Shown here in pieces: positions 1 to 9,254 of a stretch of 64,000 nucleotides of DNA. Each line of letters opens with the position of its first letter. Position 1 is the first letter of the stretch. Both the position numbers and the translations under genes were made by a program. The DNA is taken from the NCBI RefSeq assembly GCF_022811665.1, contig NZ_CP094529.1, positions 744,001 to 808,000 of the forward strand. The letters are read 5' to 3'. Source of the stretch: Chryseobacterium oryzae (GTDB lineage: Bacteria; Bacteroidota; Bacteroidia; Flavobacteriales; Weeksellaceae). Below the pieces are notes generated by a model. That model had not been told where the DNA came from, ran no database searches, and was given only the letters and a program-made list of their open reading frames with translations.

Positions 1-7
1 TTTTATC

Positions 8-835
8 ATGTCGATTATTACCCTTACTTCAGATTTCGGATATTTAGATTACAGAGTTTCAGCAATGAAAGGAAAAATTCTGTCTTTAAACCCCGAAGTT
101 ACAACGGTGGATATTACGCACGACATTCAGGCACATAATTTAATACAAACTTCATATATCGTTAGAAATGCGTATCAGTATTTTCCTAAAGGTGCTATAC
201 ATATAATTTCTGTAGACAGTTTTTTTCATAAATCAAGAAAAAATATTGTGTACAAGGCGGATGGTTCTTATTTTATTGCAGCCGATAACGGATTACTGAG
301 TCTTATTTTTTTCGACATTAAGCCAGAAGCGGTTTATGAAATTACGTTAAACAACCGTTTTGATGATATTGTAAATTTTACTTCTACAGATGTTTTTATT
401 CCTGTTGCTGTACATTTGGCAAACGGCGGATTGCCCGAAGTTATAGGAAGAAAAATAGAATCACCGAAACAATTGCTGTTTCCAAAACCTGTTTTTAATG
501 AAACTGAAAAAATGATTATTGGTGAAGTAATGTATATTGATAATTTCGGAAATATTATATCCAATATCAGCAAAGATTTTTTTGAAAGTTTAGCAAAAGG
601 TTATGAGAACTTTACCATCAAATTTAGGAATCTGAGTTTGTCTAAAATTTATTCCAGCCATTGTGAAGTTGTAACAGATTGGGATAGAGAAACCGAATAC
701 CACGGGCAGTCTGCGGCAATCTTCAACGATAGTGGCCAATTAGAACTTACGATTTACAAAGGCAGCAGGAAGAATGGGGCAAAAACACTTTTCGGTCTTA
801 ATGTGGGAGAAAATATTTACATCGAATTTTTCTAA
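8..835 (+). CDS. SAM hydrolase / SAM hydroxide adenosyltransferase family protein
   Basis: A 275-residue cytosolic protein of the DUF62 family, whose characterised members split S-adenosylmethionine into adenosine and methionine using hydroxide. The N-terminus shows the family opening ITLTSDFGYLDYRVSAMKG, with the Asp of the SDFG-type motif, followed by the DITHDI segment; the C-terminal half carries the YIDNFGNIISNIS segment typical of the second domain. The length fits the family. The ATG at 8 is preceded by only seven bases in the window, so its promoter and any upstream partner lie outside. It is followed by the independent promoter of the E2 gene. Family assignment is secure; the reaction in this organism is inferred. 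Confidence 0.88.
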   Translation: MSIITLTSDFGYLDYRVSAMKGKILSLNPEVTTVDITHDIQAHNLIQTSYIVRNAYQYFPKGAIHIISVDSFFHKSRKNIVYKADGSYFIAADNGLLSLIFFDIKPEAVYEITLNNRFDDIVNFTSTDVFIPVAVHLANGGLPEVIGRKIESPKQLLFPKPVFNETEKMIIGEVMYIDNFGNIISNISKDFFESLAKGYENFTIKFRNLSLSKIYSSHCEVVTDWDRETEYHGQSAAIFNDSGQLELTIYKGSRKNGAKTLFGLNVGENIYIEFF

Positions 836-870
836 AATTATCTATTTCATAAAAAAACCGATTTTTTTTA

Positions 871-878
871 TATATTTG
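871..878 (+). promoter_or_regulatory. -7 box TATATTTG upstream of the E2 gene
   Basis: TATATTTG matches the Bacteroidota sigma-A -7 consensus TAnnTTTG and ends 20 bp before the ATG at 899. No clear TTG -33 element is present. Confidence 0.55.
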
Positions 879-898
879 TCAAAATCTAAAATTTAAAA

Positions 899-2209
899 AT
901 GGCAGAATACAAATTATTGCTTCCTTCTATGGGAGAAGGTGTGATGGAAGCTACGGTTATCACTTGGCTGTTCAACGAAGGAGATCAGGTGAAAGAAGAT
1001 GATTCGGTAGTAGAAATTGCGACAGATAAGGTAGATTCAGACGTTCCGACACCAGTTTCGGGAAAAATTGTGAAAATTCTTAAACAGAAAGATGAGGTTG
1101 CAAAAGTTGGGGAAGCCATCGCTATTTTAGAAATTGAAGGCGAAGGTGAAAGTACACCTTCTGAAGAGGTTAAAAATGAAGTTGCGGCTACTACTCCGGA
1201 TACCGAAACTTTAAAAACCATTGAAGAACCATTAAAAGTTGCTGCATCAACAGAGTTTTCGGGAGATTTATATCTTTCTCCTTTAGTGAAATCTATTGCA
1301 CAACAGGAAAATATCTCAGAATCTGAACTTAAAACGATTAAGGGAAGTGGTTTAGAAGGAAGAATTACCAAAGAAGATATTTTAGCTTACGTAAAGAATA
1401 GAGAAAATCAACCAGTTCAGCAATCGGCTCCGGTTCAGCAGGCTGTTTCTGCACCTCAAACTGTTGCTACAGCTCCGGCTACAACTATTTCTACATCTGT
1501 AGGGGACGAAGTAATTCCTATGGACAGAATGAGAAAGATTATTGCTGAAAATATGGTGAAAGCAAAACAAATTGCTCCTCACGTTACTTCTTTCATAGAA
1601 ACAGATGTTACCAATGTTGTAAAATGGAGAAATAAGTATAAAGATATTTTTGAGAAACGAGAAGGAGAAAAACTTACCTTCATGCCGATTTTTGTAAGAG
1701 CGGTTGTAAAAGCAATTCAGGATTTCCCGATGATTAATGTTTCTATTAACGGAGAAAATATCATCAAAAAGAAAAATATTAATATTGGTATGGCAACAGC
1801 TTTACCAGACGGAAATCTTATTGTTCCGGTTATTAAAAACGCAGATCAGTTATCATTATCTGGTTTGGCAAAAGCGATAAACGATTTGGCTTACAGAGCA
1901 AGAAATAAAAAATTAAGACCAGAAGATACACAGGGAGCAACTTATACCATTTCTAACGTTGGTAGCTTTGGAAACCTTATGGGAACGCCAATTATTCCTC
2001 AGCCACAAGTTGCTATTTTGGCAATTGGAGCTATTGTTAAAAAACCAGCAGTTCTAGAAACAAAAGATGGGGATGTAATTGCCATTAGACAGTTAATGTT
2101 CATGTCTCATTCTTACGATCATAGAGTTGTAGATGGTTCTCTTGGAGGAATGATGTTAAAGCATGTTCATGATTATCTTCAGAACTGGGATCTGAATACA
2201 GAAATATAA
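899..2209 (+). CDS. Dihydrolipoamide acyltransferase (E2) of a 2-oxoacid dehydrogenase complex
   Basis: The 436-residue E2 core of a pyruvate or branched-chain 2-oxoacid dehydrogenase complex, which transfers the acyl group from lipoyl to CoA. Residues 1-78 form a lipoyl domain with lipoyl-lysine K44 in EIATDKVDSD. A Pro/Ala/Gln-rich linker leads to a peripheral-subunit-binding domain at about 122-160, then a second linker and the catalytic domain from about 200. The active-site HxxxDG is visible as H408-RVV-D412-G413. Having one lipoyl domain and standing without E1/E3 neighbours fits the branched-chain type common in flavobacteria, but substrate cannot be fixed from sequence. It has its own promoter and a terminator, so it is probably monocistronic. 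Confidence 0.92.
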   Translation: MAEYKLLLPSMGEGVMEATVITWLFNEGDQVKEDDSVVEIATDKVDSDVPTPVSGKIVKILKQKDEVAKVGEAIAILEIEGEGESTPSEEVKNEVAATTPDTETLKTIEEPLKVAASTEFSGDLYLSPLVKSIAQQENISESELKTIKGSGLEGRITKEDILAYVKNRENQPVQQSAPVQQAVSAPQTVATAPATTISTSVGDEVIPMDRMRKIIAENMVKAKQIAPHVTSFIETDVTNVVKWRNKYKDIFEKREGEKLTFMPIFVRAVVKAIQDFPMINVSINGENIIKKKNINIGMATALPDGNLIVPVIKNADQLSLSGLAKAINDLAYRARNKKLRPEDTQGATYTISNVGSFGNLMGTPIIPQPQVAILAIGAIVKKPAVLETKDGDVIAIRQLMFMSHSYDHRVVDGSLGGMMLKHVHDYLQNWDLNTEI

Positions 2210-2232
2210 AATCAATTATTTATTTTAATGAT

Positions 2233-2262
2233 AAACCTTCGGAATTTTTCGGAGGTTTTTTT
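2233..2262 (+). terminator. Rho-independent terminator after E2
   Basis: ACCTTCGGAA at 2235 pairs with TTTCGGAGGT (two G-U pairs), followed by a run of seven T. Confidence 0.75.
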
Positions 2263-2402
2263 GTTTAAGAATTATTTTTTTCTGATAAATTGTGTATTTA
2301 CAATGTTTAACTTTATTCTTTTGGCTAAATTTTGTAAATACTGTGGTTCTTAAAGGCTGTATAAATATTTATTTTTCTTTTAATTATTACATAATAATAT
2401 AA

Positions 2403-2434
2403 AATCGCGTTTGGAAATAAAACCAAACGCGATT
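2403..2434 (-). terminator. Terminator of the receptor/lipoprotein operon
   Basis: A perfect 12-bp inverted repeat, AATCGCGTTTGG / CCAAACGCGATT with an 8-nt loop, lies 35 bp after the stop of the minus-strand lipoprotein and is followed on that strand by a T-rich stretch. The remaining bases between 2263 and 2402 are AT-rich with no gene seen. Confidence 0.7.
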
Positions 2435-2468
2435 CTTTGTTAATATGAAGTGTCTTTTCTGAATTTTA

Positions 2469-3680
2469 TTAATTCATTGCATCGGTAGTATCGAAAGAGC
2501 TTACTCCGCTCCAAGATTTAGCCCAATCTGGTAAAGCAGTTCCGCTTCCTGCACCGTTTGCATTTGCATTTTCTGAGAAAATTGAAGAAATATCTACTGC
2601 TGTTCCTGCTGTGTTTTTAGCTTTAGATTTCGTTGTAACGTTCACGAAGTTTAGGTTTTTAATGTAAGAACCACCTTGGAACCAAGATAATGTTCTGTCA
2701 GTTTCAAAATCTAAACCTGTAGCGAAGTTTGCTAAAACGATATTGTCGAATTTTCCGTTTGATCCAGCTCTTACTTTCATACCTTGAGATTCAGAACCTG
2801 AAGTGTTTCCTAAGAAAGTTGCATTGGTGATGTTTGGATTAGAAACTCCGTTTCCAAAAGTTGTATTTGGATTGGTATCCTGAGTATCTGCTTCAACACC
2901 TCTGTTTCCTGGCTCTGCAGCGGTTTGATATTGTTTTTTTCTTGCAGCATAAATATAGTTAGCGCTTCCTTGCCATCCTTCAGTCCAGTCTATACTGTCA
3001 TCACCAACACCTAGTACAAGTAAGTGATCTGCGTTTACATTTCCACCGAAAAATTCAATACCATCATCTGCACCGTCGATTACAGCAACATAAGAAACTG
3101 TTGTTCCGCTACCAACTCCGAATAAAGATAGACCGTTAAATTCTTTTTCAGGATTGTATTTGAAACCACTGTCTTTAATTACTACGTATTTCATAACTCC
3201 AGAATTATCAGACGTGTTAGTACCACCATATGTTAAATCTCCAAGTTCAGAAGTAGAAGTTCCTGCAGCAGTTCTGTTTGTAGGAGCATTTCCTAAGATA
3301 ACAATACCTCCCCAATGTCCTTGCTTGTGTGCAGTACCTTCGAATACGATTGGTTTTGCTGCTGTTCCGTTCATGAAAATTTTACCACCTTTATCTACGA
3401 TAAGATAATTAGCACCTTCAGCTACAGTAATTCTTGTTCCTTCAGGAATAATAAGAGTAGCACCGTTTTCTACTAAAACTCTACCTGTAATGGTATATAC
3501 TTTTGAAGCATCTAATGTTACTACAGTTCCTGCTGCAATATTTCCTTTGAAGTTAGAAGGATCTAAAGAAGAAACAGTTTGTGAAGAATCGTCATCAGAA
3601 TTACTACACGATATCGCCGTTGTAGAAACTGTGGTAACCATTGATAAGAATAAAGCTGCGTTTAAAAATGTTTTTTTCAT
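2469..3680 (-). CDS. Secreted beta-helix lipoprotein, partner of TonB receptor
   Basis: A 403-residue lipoprotein with lipobox TAISC (acylated C25), then an Asp/Ser-rich linker and a long domain of short repeating beta segments (around VENGATLIIPEGTRITVAEG and KPIVFEGT) that looks like a right-handed parallel beta-helix. The gene starts 25 bp after the TonB receptor stop on the same strand, so they form an operon; in Bacteroidota such pairs usually act as surface substrate-binding protein plus outer-membrane transporter. It ends with the hairpin at 2403. I do not recognise a characterised family. The neighbouring PhoB/PhoR-like pair hints at phosphorus nutrition, which is inference only. Confidence 0.7.
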   Translation of the reverse strand: MKKTFLNAALFLSMVTTVSTTAISCSNSDDDSSQTVSSLDPSNFKGNIAAGTVVTLDASKVYTITGRVLVENGATLIIPEGTRITVAEGANYLIVDKGGKIFMNGTAAKPIVFEGTAHKQGHWGGIVILGNAPTNRTAAGTSTSELGDLTYGGTNTSDNSGVMKYVVIKDSGFKYNPEKEFNGLSLFGVGSGTTVSYVAVIDGADDGIEFFGGNVNADHLLVLGVGDDSIDWTEGWQGSANYIYAARKKQYQTAAEPGNRGVEADTQDTNPNTTFGNGVSNPNITNATFLGNTSGSESQGMKVRAGSNGKFDNIVLANFATGLDFETDRTLSWFQGGSYIKNLNFVNVTTKSKAKNTAGTAVDISSIFSENANANGAGSGTALPDWAKSWSGVSSFDTTDAMN

Positions 3681-3705
3681 AATTCTTTTATTGATTTATT
3701 TTTTA

Positions 3706-6195
3706 TTAAAATTTATAAGATAAGTTCAGACCTAATTGGCGTCCTTTTGTATAATCTTTATGGATAAAAGTCTGAGAAGTATTTTCTTGTTCAATTTTGA
3801 AATGAGGATTTAATAGGTTTCTTGCAGAAATACCAATACCAATATTCTTTAAGTTGAATGTTATGTTAGCATCCAGAATTTCTCTTGGTACTTCATAAAA
3901 GTTACCAATACCTCCAGTTCCTACTGTGTAAAGGTTTTTTCCTATGTGAGAATAAGAAACTACAAAATCTAAACTGTTTAGATTGCTGTTCCATTTGTAG
4001 TTGTAGCCTAAATTAACGTTGGCAATAAAGTCTGCCACACCTTGCACTGCATCTTTTTCTGTGTTGAAAACAATTCTTTTTCCGCGATTGATGTCTTTTT
4101 CACCACCATTTTCTCTTGAAATTTGATCTTCAGATTTAAATTTCTGTTGAGAATGCATATATGTAGCATTAATGAATGTGTACAATTTAGAATTGTTCCA
4201 AGAATAAATGTCTTTTCTGAATTCTGCTTCAGCACCTGCAATGTATCCCCAATCTGAAACATTGAAATACGACATATCACTTGGTGCAGAACTCGCATAA
4301 GAAGTTCTTGCAATAGCATTTTGGATATATTTACCAAAAGCGGTTAAAGAAATTACTTCACCAGATTTCGGGAAAAATTCCCATTTAAGATCTGCATTAT
4401 AATTATCCGAAGGATATAGATATTCGTTACCGTAAATGTTGTTTGTTACGTCATAATATGCAATCGGTATGATTTCCTTTGCTTGTGGTAAAGTGTACGT
4501 TTTAGAGAAAGCTAATCTTAGATTTTGTTTGTCGTTAACGCTATATTTTGCATTTAGAGCAGGTAAAAACTTATTGTATTGTTTATTTTTATTACCTTCT
4601 CCAGCTATCGCGTCTAACCATTTCATTTTCATATCGATGTAGTCGAAACGTCCTCCAACCTGTACAACAAAATTGTCTGAAATATTAATATCTACATTTG
4701 CTAAGCCAGATTGGATGTTCTGTTTTGCAGTATAAAAGAAAGGAGTAAATAATTTATCTGTAGGTTGAAATGTTTGGTAAATAAATAAAGAATTATTCAT
4801 CGGGTTTATGAAACCATCAATATTCGTAGGATCTATTTGGGTAACAAGATTGTAGCTCATACCGATGGTAGTATTCTCAAATCTTCTGTCTTTATATTGA
4901 CCGTCGTATCCTAAGGTAATTTTAAATCTGTCTAATTTTTTTGTAAGATATGCATGTCCTAAAACAGTATTGTCTTTCAGTTCATCAAAATATCTGTGAT
5001 TATTAATGGCACTCGCTGCAATAAGCTGCATGATTGTTGCATCGATGGTATTTTGCAAACGATCTGGTCTTTTACTGTTTAGCATATTGTATCCAACTGC
5101 CCATTCTCCAGTCCAGCTATCATTTAGCTTATGGGTTCCTAATAATTGGTTTACCCAAGTATTTGTAATTTTATTATCACCTCTGTTGATGATTACATCT
5201 CTATCAACATCATAAGAATATCCTTTGTAGATTTTCGCAGACTGATCAGAAGAATGTATAAAGTTTGAAGTAAAGTTAACTTTGTTATTAGCATTGAATT
5301 TATATGCTAAATTTAATAATGCAGTTGTATTCGTTGTATATTTCGAACGTTCTACATCTGTAAATTTTTTGCTCGGAGTATTGTCATGGAAATAGTAACC
5401 TTCCTCTCCTTGGCTAAATTCATAAGAATTTTCAAAACCTGCATAAGCAAAAACTGACAATTTTCCGAAACTTACACCTCCTTCAATGTTCATGTCAGAA
5501 TTAAAAGGATTGTCTGCGTTTTTAAAATTCCATTTTGTGGTAATAGGATAGGTTTGGTAAGGATTTCCTTTAATAAATTTACTTTCTTTAAATCCAAAAA
5601 ATCCAGGTCCTCCGTCTTGAAGTTTGAAATCTTTTTTATTATAAGTTTGCAGATTGATACTGCTTCCTAAACCTATTTTAAAATAAGGTTTTCCTGTATG
5701 TTCTTTCGAAACAATGTTTACACTTGCACCTCCAAAGTCACCCAACATTTTTGGGTTGTAAACTTTATCTAAAGAAAGATATTCAATCATTGAAGTTTTA
5801 AAAATCTCAAGATTGATGTTTTTATATTCCGGATCGTCCGAAGGAATTGGCAATCCGTTTAATGTTGTACTATTGTATCTGTCACCAAGTCCTCTTACAA
5901 AAATCTGCCCGCTACCTTCTTGTTTTGTAGTTCCTGTTGCTTTTGTTACAGCTGTTGCTGCATCGCCCACACCTTGTTTTGCCAATTGTACAGCACCCAC
6001 TCTTTCTATTACCTCAACAGATTTTTTCTGCATATTAATAAGGTTGGCTTCAGTAGATTTTTTGGTAGATCCTTTAATAACTACCCCTTCAATTTTTTTC
6101 TCATTTTTCAGGGTGTCATTCTTTTCTTGAGCGTAAAACAATGTTCCTGTTGTAGTAAGGAATAATGCAGCGATACTCAGTTTTCTAAAATTCAT
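3706..6195 (-). CDS. TonB-dependent outer-membrane receptor
   Basis: An 829-residue TonB-dependent transporter. After a signal peptide ending near FYAQ comes a plug domain (about 50-190) with QIFVRGLGDRYNSTTLNG and the LEIFKTSMIEY segment, then a large beta-barrel ending in the aromatic LGLNLSYKF typical of outer-membrane proteins. It lacks the N-terminal carboxypeptidase-like domain of SusC proteins. It is the first gene of a two-gene operon with the beta-helix lipoprotein and is divergent from a two-component system across a 186-bp intergenic region, which suggests control by that system. The ligand is unknown; siderophore, phosphoester or peptide uptake are all possible. Confidence 0.88.
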   Translation of the reverse strand: MNFRKLSIAALFLTTTGTLFYAQEKNDTLKNEKKIEGVVIKGSTKKSTEANLINMQKKSVEVIERVGAVQLAKQGVGDAATAVTKATGTTKQEGSGQIFVRGLGDRYNSTTLNGLPIPSDDPEYKNINLEIFKTSMIEYLSLDKVYNPKMLGDFGGASVNIVSKEHTGKPYFKIGLGSSINLQTYNKKDFKLQDGGPGFFGFKESKFIKGNPYQTYPITTKWNFKNADNPFNSDMNIEGGVSFGKLSVFAYAGFENSYEFSQGEEGYYFHDNTPSKKFTDVERSKYTTNTTALLNLAYKFNANNKVNFTSNFIHSSDQSAKIYKGYSYDVDRDVIINRGDNKITNTWVNQLLGTHKLNDSWTGEWAVGYNMLNSKRPDRLQNTIDATIMQLIAASAINNHRYFDELKDNTVLGHAYLTKKLDRFKITLGYDGQYKDRRFENTTIGMSYNLVTQIDPTNIDGFINPMNNSLFIYQTFQPTDKLFTPFFYTAKQNIQSGLANVDINISDNFVVQVGGRFDYIDMKMKWLDAIAGEGNKNKQYNKFLPALNAKYSVNDKQNLRLAFSKTYTLPQAKEIIPIAYYDVTNNIYGNEYLYPSDNYNADLKWEFFPKSGEVISLTAFGKYIQNAIARTSYASSAPSDMSYFNVSDWGYIAGAEAEFRKDIYSWNNSKLYTFINATYMHSQQKFKSEDQISRENGGEKDINRGKRIVFNTEKDAVQGVADFIANVNLGYNYKWNSNLNSLDFVVSYSHIGKNLYTVGTGGIGNFYEVPREILDANITFNLKNIGIGISARNLLNPHFKIEQENTSQTFIHKDYTKGRQLGLNLSYKF

Positions 6196-6356
6196 TTTCT
6201 TTTTACTATTACTTTCGGTGCAAAGGAATAAAAGTTTCGTGCTTCGTCTGGTTTAGTAAAATTTAAATTTTTCTTAACTAAACATTACGAAAGCTTTATA
6301 ATTGTTAACTTTATATGAACGATAAGCATTATGTTAATTCATCATTCAAAAATTGT

Positions 6357-6364
6357 TAACTTTG
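6357..6364 (+). promoter_or_regulatory. -7 box TAACTTTG upstream of the response regulator
   Basis: TAACTTTG matches TAnnTTTG and ends 17 bp before the ATG at 6382, inside the divergent intergenic region shared with the TonB receptor. Confidence 0.5.
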
Positions 6365-6381
6365 AAACGTAAAAATTTAAA

Positions 6382-7059
6382 ATGAGCCAAAAGAAAATAC
6401 TTCTAATAGACGATGAATTGGATATTCTTGAAATTCTTTCTTATAATTTGGAAAAAGAAGGTTATCACATATTCACCGCTACAAATGGTAATGAAGGAAT
6501 AGAAAAAGCAAAAGAAATTATCCCGGATCTTATTTTGCTAGATGTAATGATGCCGGAGAAAGATGGTATTGAAACCTGCCAGGAACTTCGTAAAATAAAA
6601 GAACTGCAAAAAACACTTATCGTATTTCTTTCTGCAAGAAGCGAAGAGTTTTCTCAGTTGGCCGGTTTTCAGGCGGGAGCGAATGATTATATCGTGAAAA
6701 TCATTAAACCTAAAATTCTTATATCTAAGGTAAATGCACTTCTTAAACTCACTTCTCAGGTTTCAGATCAATCTAAACTGATAGAAATAGGAGATTTAAT
6801 TATTGATAAAGATAATTTCAGGGTTTCTAAAAGCGGACAGCAGTTTTTATTGCCAAAAAAAGAATTTGATTTGTTGTATCTTTTAGCTTCCAACACCGAA
6901 AAAGTTTTTAAACGAGAAGAAATTCTGGAAAAAGTTTGGGGAAATGATGTTATTGTAGGCGAAAGAACAATAGATGTTCATATCAGAAGGCTTCGCGAAA
7001 AATTGGGTATTAATACCATACAGACTTTAAAAGGAATAGGATATAAACTTATCGTTTAA
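6382..7059 (+). CDS. OmpR/PhoB-type response regulator
   Basis: A 225-residue DNA-binding response regulator. The receiver domain (1-120) has the acidic pair D10/D11 and the phospho-acceptor D54 in ILLDVMMPEKDG; the usual Lys-Pro after beta5 reads Lys-Ile here (YIVKIIKP). The C-terminal winged helix (about 130-225) shows the OmpR-family pattern LLPKKEFDLLYLLA and TIDVHIRRLREKLG. A sensor kinase follows after 46 bp, so this is a two-component operon. Kinase and regulator both look most like the PhoR/PhoB subgroup. The divergent TonB receptor operon is the obvious candidate target. Confidence 0.9.
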   Translation: MSQKKILLIDDELDILEILSYNLEKEGYHIFTATNGNEGIEKAKEIIPDLILLDVMMPEKDGIETCQELRKIKELQKTLIVFLSARSEEFSQLAGFQAGANDYIVKIIKPKILISKVNALLKLTSQVSDQSKLIEIGDLIIDKDNFRVSKSGQQFLLPKKEFDLLYLLASNTEKVFKREEILEKVWGNDVIVGERTIDVHIRRLREKLGINTIQTLKGIGYKLIV

Positions 7060-7105
7060 TAATTCCGATTTCTTACATTTATACCTAATCCAAAAAAATG
7101 TAAAA

Positions 7106-8137
7106 TTGAAATTTTACAGACTTACCTTTGTTTCTGCCTGTCTTTTAACGATCGTTATGTTCGTTTTGGTCATCAGTTTCGATGCTCTCAAAGACATTTA
7201 CTATCCTACATTCAAGTTTACGATAGGTTTTATTGTGGGAATTGTGCTGATGTTTTTCATCAATTATTTGGTTATCGAACTGCTGTTTAATTACTACGCC
7301 AAAAAGCAGGTAAGAAAAATATCTAAAATACTACCGGACGAAATAGCATACAGCGATCAGAATAACATCACCCTGAAAGAACTGGGAGAGAGATTTTCAG
7401 ATTTCAATCAGCAGAAAGTCACAGAAATGGACATGATGAAGGAAATGGAAAGTTACCGGAAAGAATATATAGGAAATGTTTCCCATGAGCTTAAAACTCC
7501 TTTGTTTTCAATTCAAGGTTATGTGGAAACGTTAATGGACGGTGGCGTTGATAATCTGAATATAAGAGATAAATATCTCGAACGAATAGACAATTCGGTA
7601 GAAAGACTCATTGCAATAGTGAATGATCTGGATATGATTAACAGACTGGAAGCCGGAGAAATAAACCTTAATGTTTCTAAATTTGATGTCAATCTTTTAA
7701 TTAGAGAGATTTTTGATCTGCTGGATCTCGAAGCAGAGAAAAAAAATACCGTATTACAGATTCAGACCTTACAGCCACAGATTTTTGTGGAGGCAGATAA
7801 GCAGAAAATTTCGCAGGTTTTTATTAATTTAATATCCAACGCTATACATTATGTCAACAGACAAGAGGCAAAGGTAGTGGTTAAAACCAGTGTGCTTAGG
7901 AATAAAGTACTTATTGAGGTCATAGATAATGGGATGGGGATAAAAGCGGAGCTCCTTCCAAGAATTTTCGAACGTTTTTACAGAGTAGAAACCAGCCGAA
8001 GCAGAAGACAGGGAGGATCTGGTCTGGGACTTGCGATTGTAAAGCACATTCTGGAGGCTCACAATGAAAATATTACCGTAGAAAGTGTCTATCTGGAAGG
8101 AACAAAATTCAGCTTCATGCTAGAAAAAAGCAAATGA
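7106..8137 (+). CDS. PhoR-like sensor histidine kinase, TTG start
   Basis: A 343-residue inner-membrane histidine kinase: two membrane helices (about 7-25 and 37-62) with almost no periplasmic domain, a linker, a HisKA domain with the phospho-acceptor H127 in GNVSHELKTP, and a HATPase_c domain with N, G1 (VIDNGMGI), F (RIFERFYR) and G2 (GGSGLGLAIV) boxes. The short sensor region is like PhoR proteins that sense through partners rather than by direct ligand binding. The reading frame opens with TTG at 7106; no in-frame ATG lies upstream of the first membrane helix, so TTG is the likely start. It is transcribed with the upstream response regulator. Confidence 0.88.
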   Translation: MKFYRLTFVSACLLTIVMFVLVISFDALKDIYYPTFKFTIGFIVGIVLMFFINYLVIELLFNYYAKKQVRKISKILPDEIAYSDQNNITLKELGERFSDFNQQKVTEMDMMKEMESYRKEYIGNVSHELKTPLFSIQGYVETLMDGGVDNLNIRDKYLERIDNSVERLIAIVNDLDMINRLEAGEINLNVSKFDVNLLIREIFDLLDLEAEKKNTVLQIQTLQPQIFVEADKQKISQVFINLISNAIHYVNRQEAKVVVKTSVLRNKVLIEVIDNGMGIKAELLPRIFERFYRVETSRSRRQGGSGLGLAIVKHILEAHNENITVESVYLEGTKFSFMLEKSK

Positions 8138-8188
8138 TTGCTGCGAAATGTAAGAAAAAAAAACTTTCTAAAAAAAGAATAATTATTT

Positions 8189-8217
8189 TTGGCGAAATAT
8201 CAATTATTATATATTTG
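8189..8217 (+). promoter_or_regulatory. Sigma-A type promoter (TTG-N18-TATATTTG)
   Basis: TTG at 8189-8191, an 18-bp spacer and TATATTTG at 8210-8217 form a complete Bacteroidota promoter, giving a leader of about 50 nt before the ATG at 8271. Confidence 0.65.
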
Positions 8218-8270
8218 CAACGAGAATTTATCATAATAAATAAGGCAAAAAAAGTAATTGAAATACTGAT

Positions 8271-8864
8271 ATGGTTTACAAAATCCGTGTAATATTAGAT
8301 ACGAAAGAAGATATTTTCCGAGATGTAGAAATCAAAGGAAAACAGACACTGTGGAACTTACATTTGGGTATTAAAAGTGCATTCAATCTTAGTGGAGATG
8401 AGCTGTCTACTTTTAATCTTCTTGAAGAAGATGGGACAGTAGTAAAAAGCGTTCCTCTTGAAGATATGAGTGATGATGGCGATGGCGAAATAATGTCGGA
8501 CGTATATGTGGATGAAGCATTTGAAGCTGCGGGAGATAAAGCACAGTTTCAGTACGGGCTTTTAGATCTTTGGGAATTTTTCTGCGAACTTGTTGAGGTT
8601 GTAGAGGAAACAAAAGGAGTAAATTACCCGATTACGACGTACAGATTTGGTAATGCACCTCTTAAAGCACCGGTGAAAAGTGGAAATTCATCAGGTTCAA
8701 AAAACAAAAAGTCTGCAATGCCTTTGTTCGATGAAGATTTTAATTTCGATGAAGATTTTGGAGGAAGCAATAATTTCGAAGATGAAGACGACGATTTCGA
8801 TGATGATGAAGACGACTACAATGACGATGTTTTCGATGATGAGGATGAAGATAACGAAAGATAA
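8271..8864 (+). CDS. pRiA4b ORF-3-like (TnpR/IS1096-type) family protein with acidic tail
   Basis: A 197-residue protein. Residues 1-130 resemble the plasmid pRiA4b ORF-3-like fold: VYKIRVILD at the start, LWNLHLGIKSAFN and the FQYGLLDLWEFFCELVEV segment. The tail from about 150 is extremely acidic (runs of Asp/Glu with Phe and Asn), which suggests a flexible, DNA-mimic-like or chaperone-like extension. It is monocistronic with its own promoter and terminator. The family is named after a mobile-element ORF, but no transposon parts were seen nearby. Function is unknown. Confidence 0.65.
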   Translation: MVYKIRVILDTKEDIFRDVEIKGKQTLWNLHLGIKSAFNLSGDELSTFNLLEEDGTVVKSVPLEDMSDDGDGEIMSDVYVDEAFEAAGDKAQFQYGLLDLWEFFCELVEVVEETKGVNYPITTYRFGNAPLKAPVKSGNSSGSKNKKSAMPLFDEDFNFDEDFGGSNNFEDEDDDFDDDEDDYNDDVFDDEDEDNER

Positions 8865-8878
8865 AAAAATAAATACAA

Positions 8879-8903
8879 GCCCTGAAAATTCAGGGTTTTT
8901 TTT
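8879..8903 (+). terminator. Terminator after the acidic-tail protein
   Basis: GCCCTGA and TCAGGG arms with an AAAT loop followed by eight T. From 8904 to 9203 the sequence is AT-rich and I see no gene or RNA in it. Confidence 0.8.
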
Positions 8904-9203
8904 GTTCTATAATGAAGAAATAATTAGGTTTAATATCAATCTTGTTTGGTTAAAATTGAAATGAGTTCATTGAGCATAATGATTCTATCTTAACATTGGA
9001 AAAAATTTATATTGTTATATTCATTTCTTTAAATTTGTTTCGGCAAAAAAAGCTGTTAATTTCGTAGAATATTAAAATTATGTTTCTCAGAATATTTTAA
9101 TTCTAAAAATTTATTAAAGATTATTTTGTGTTTTTAGAATCATGAATTACTTTACTATACCCAATTTACTATTTCTTATTTAAAAGTATATTTAAACTAA
9201 CAG

Positions 9204-9231
9204 AAAACCTCCTTCAACTGAAAGAGGTTTT
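9204..9231 (-). terminator. Terminator of the GH92 gene
   Basis: AAAACCTCCTTC pairs with GAAAGAGGTTTT (one mismatch, 4-nt loop), just downstream of the minus-strand stop at 9255. The following sequence is only moderately T-rich on that strand. Confidence 0.6.
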
Positions 9232-9254
9232 GTTATTTAAATCTGAGAATTATT

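Noticed and set aside
8271..8864. pRiA4b ORF-3/TnpR-type name suggesting a mobile element
   Set aside because: No transposase, terminal repeats or other mobile parts are present; it is a stand-alone gene with promoter and terminator.
8904..9203. Possible small gene in the 300-bp gap
   Set aside because: No open frame with codon pattern, promoter or ribosome context worth calling; AT-rich spacer only.
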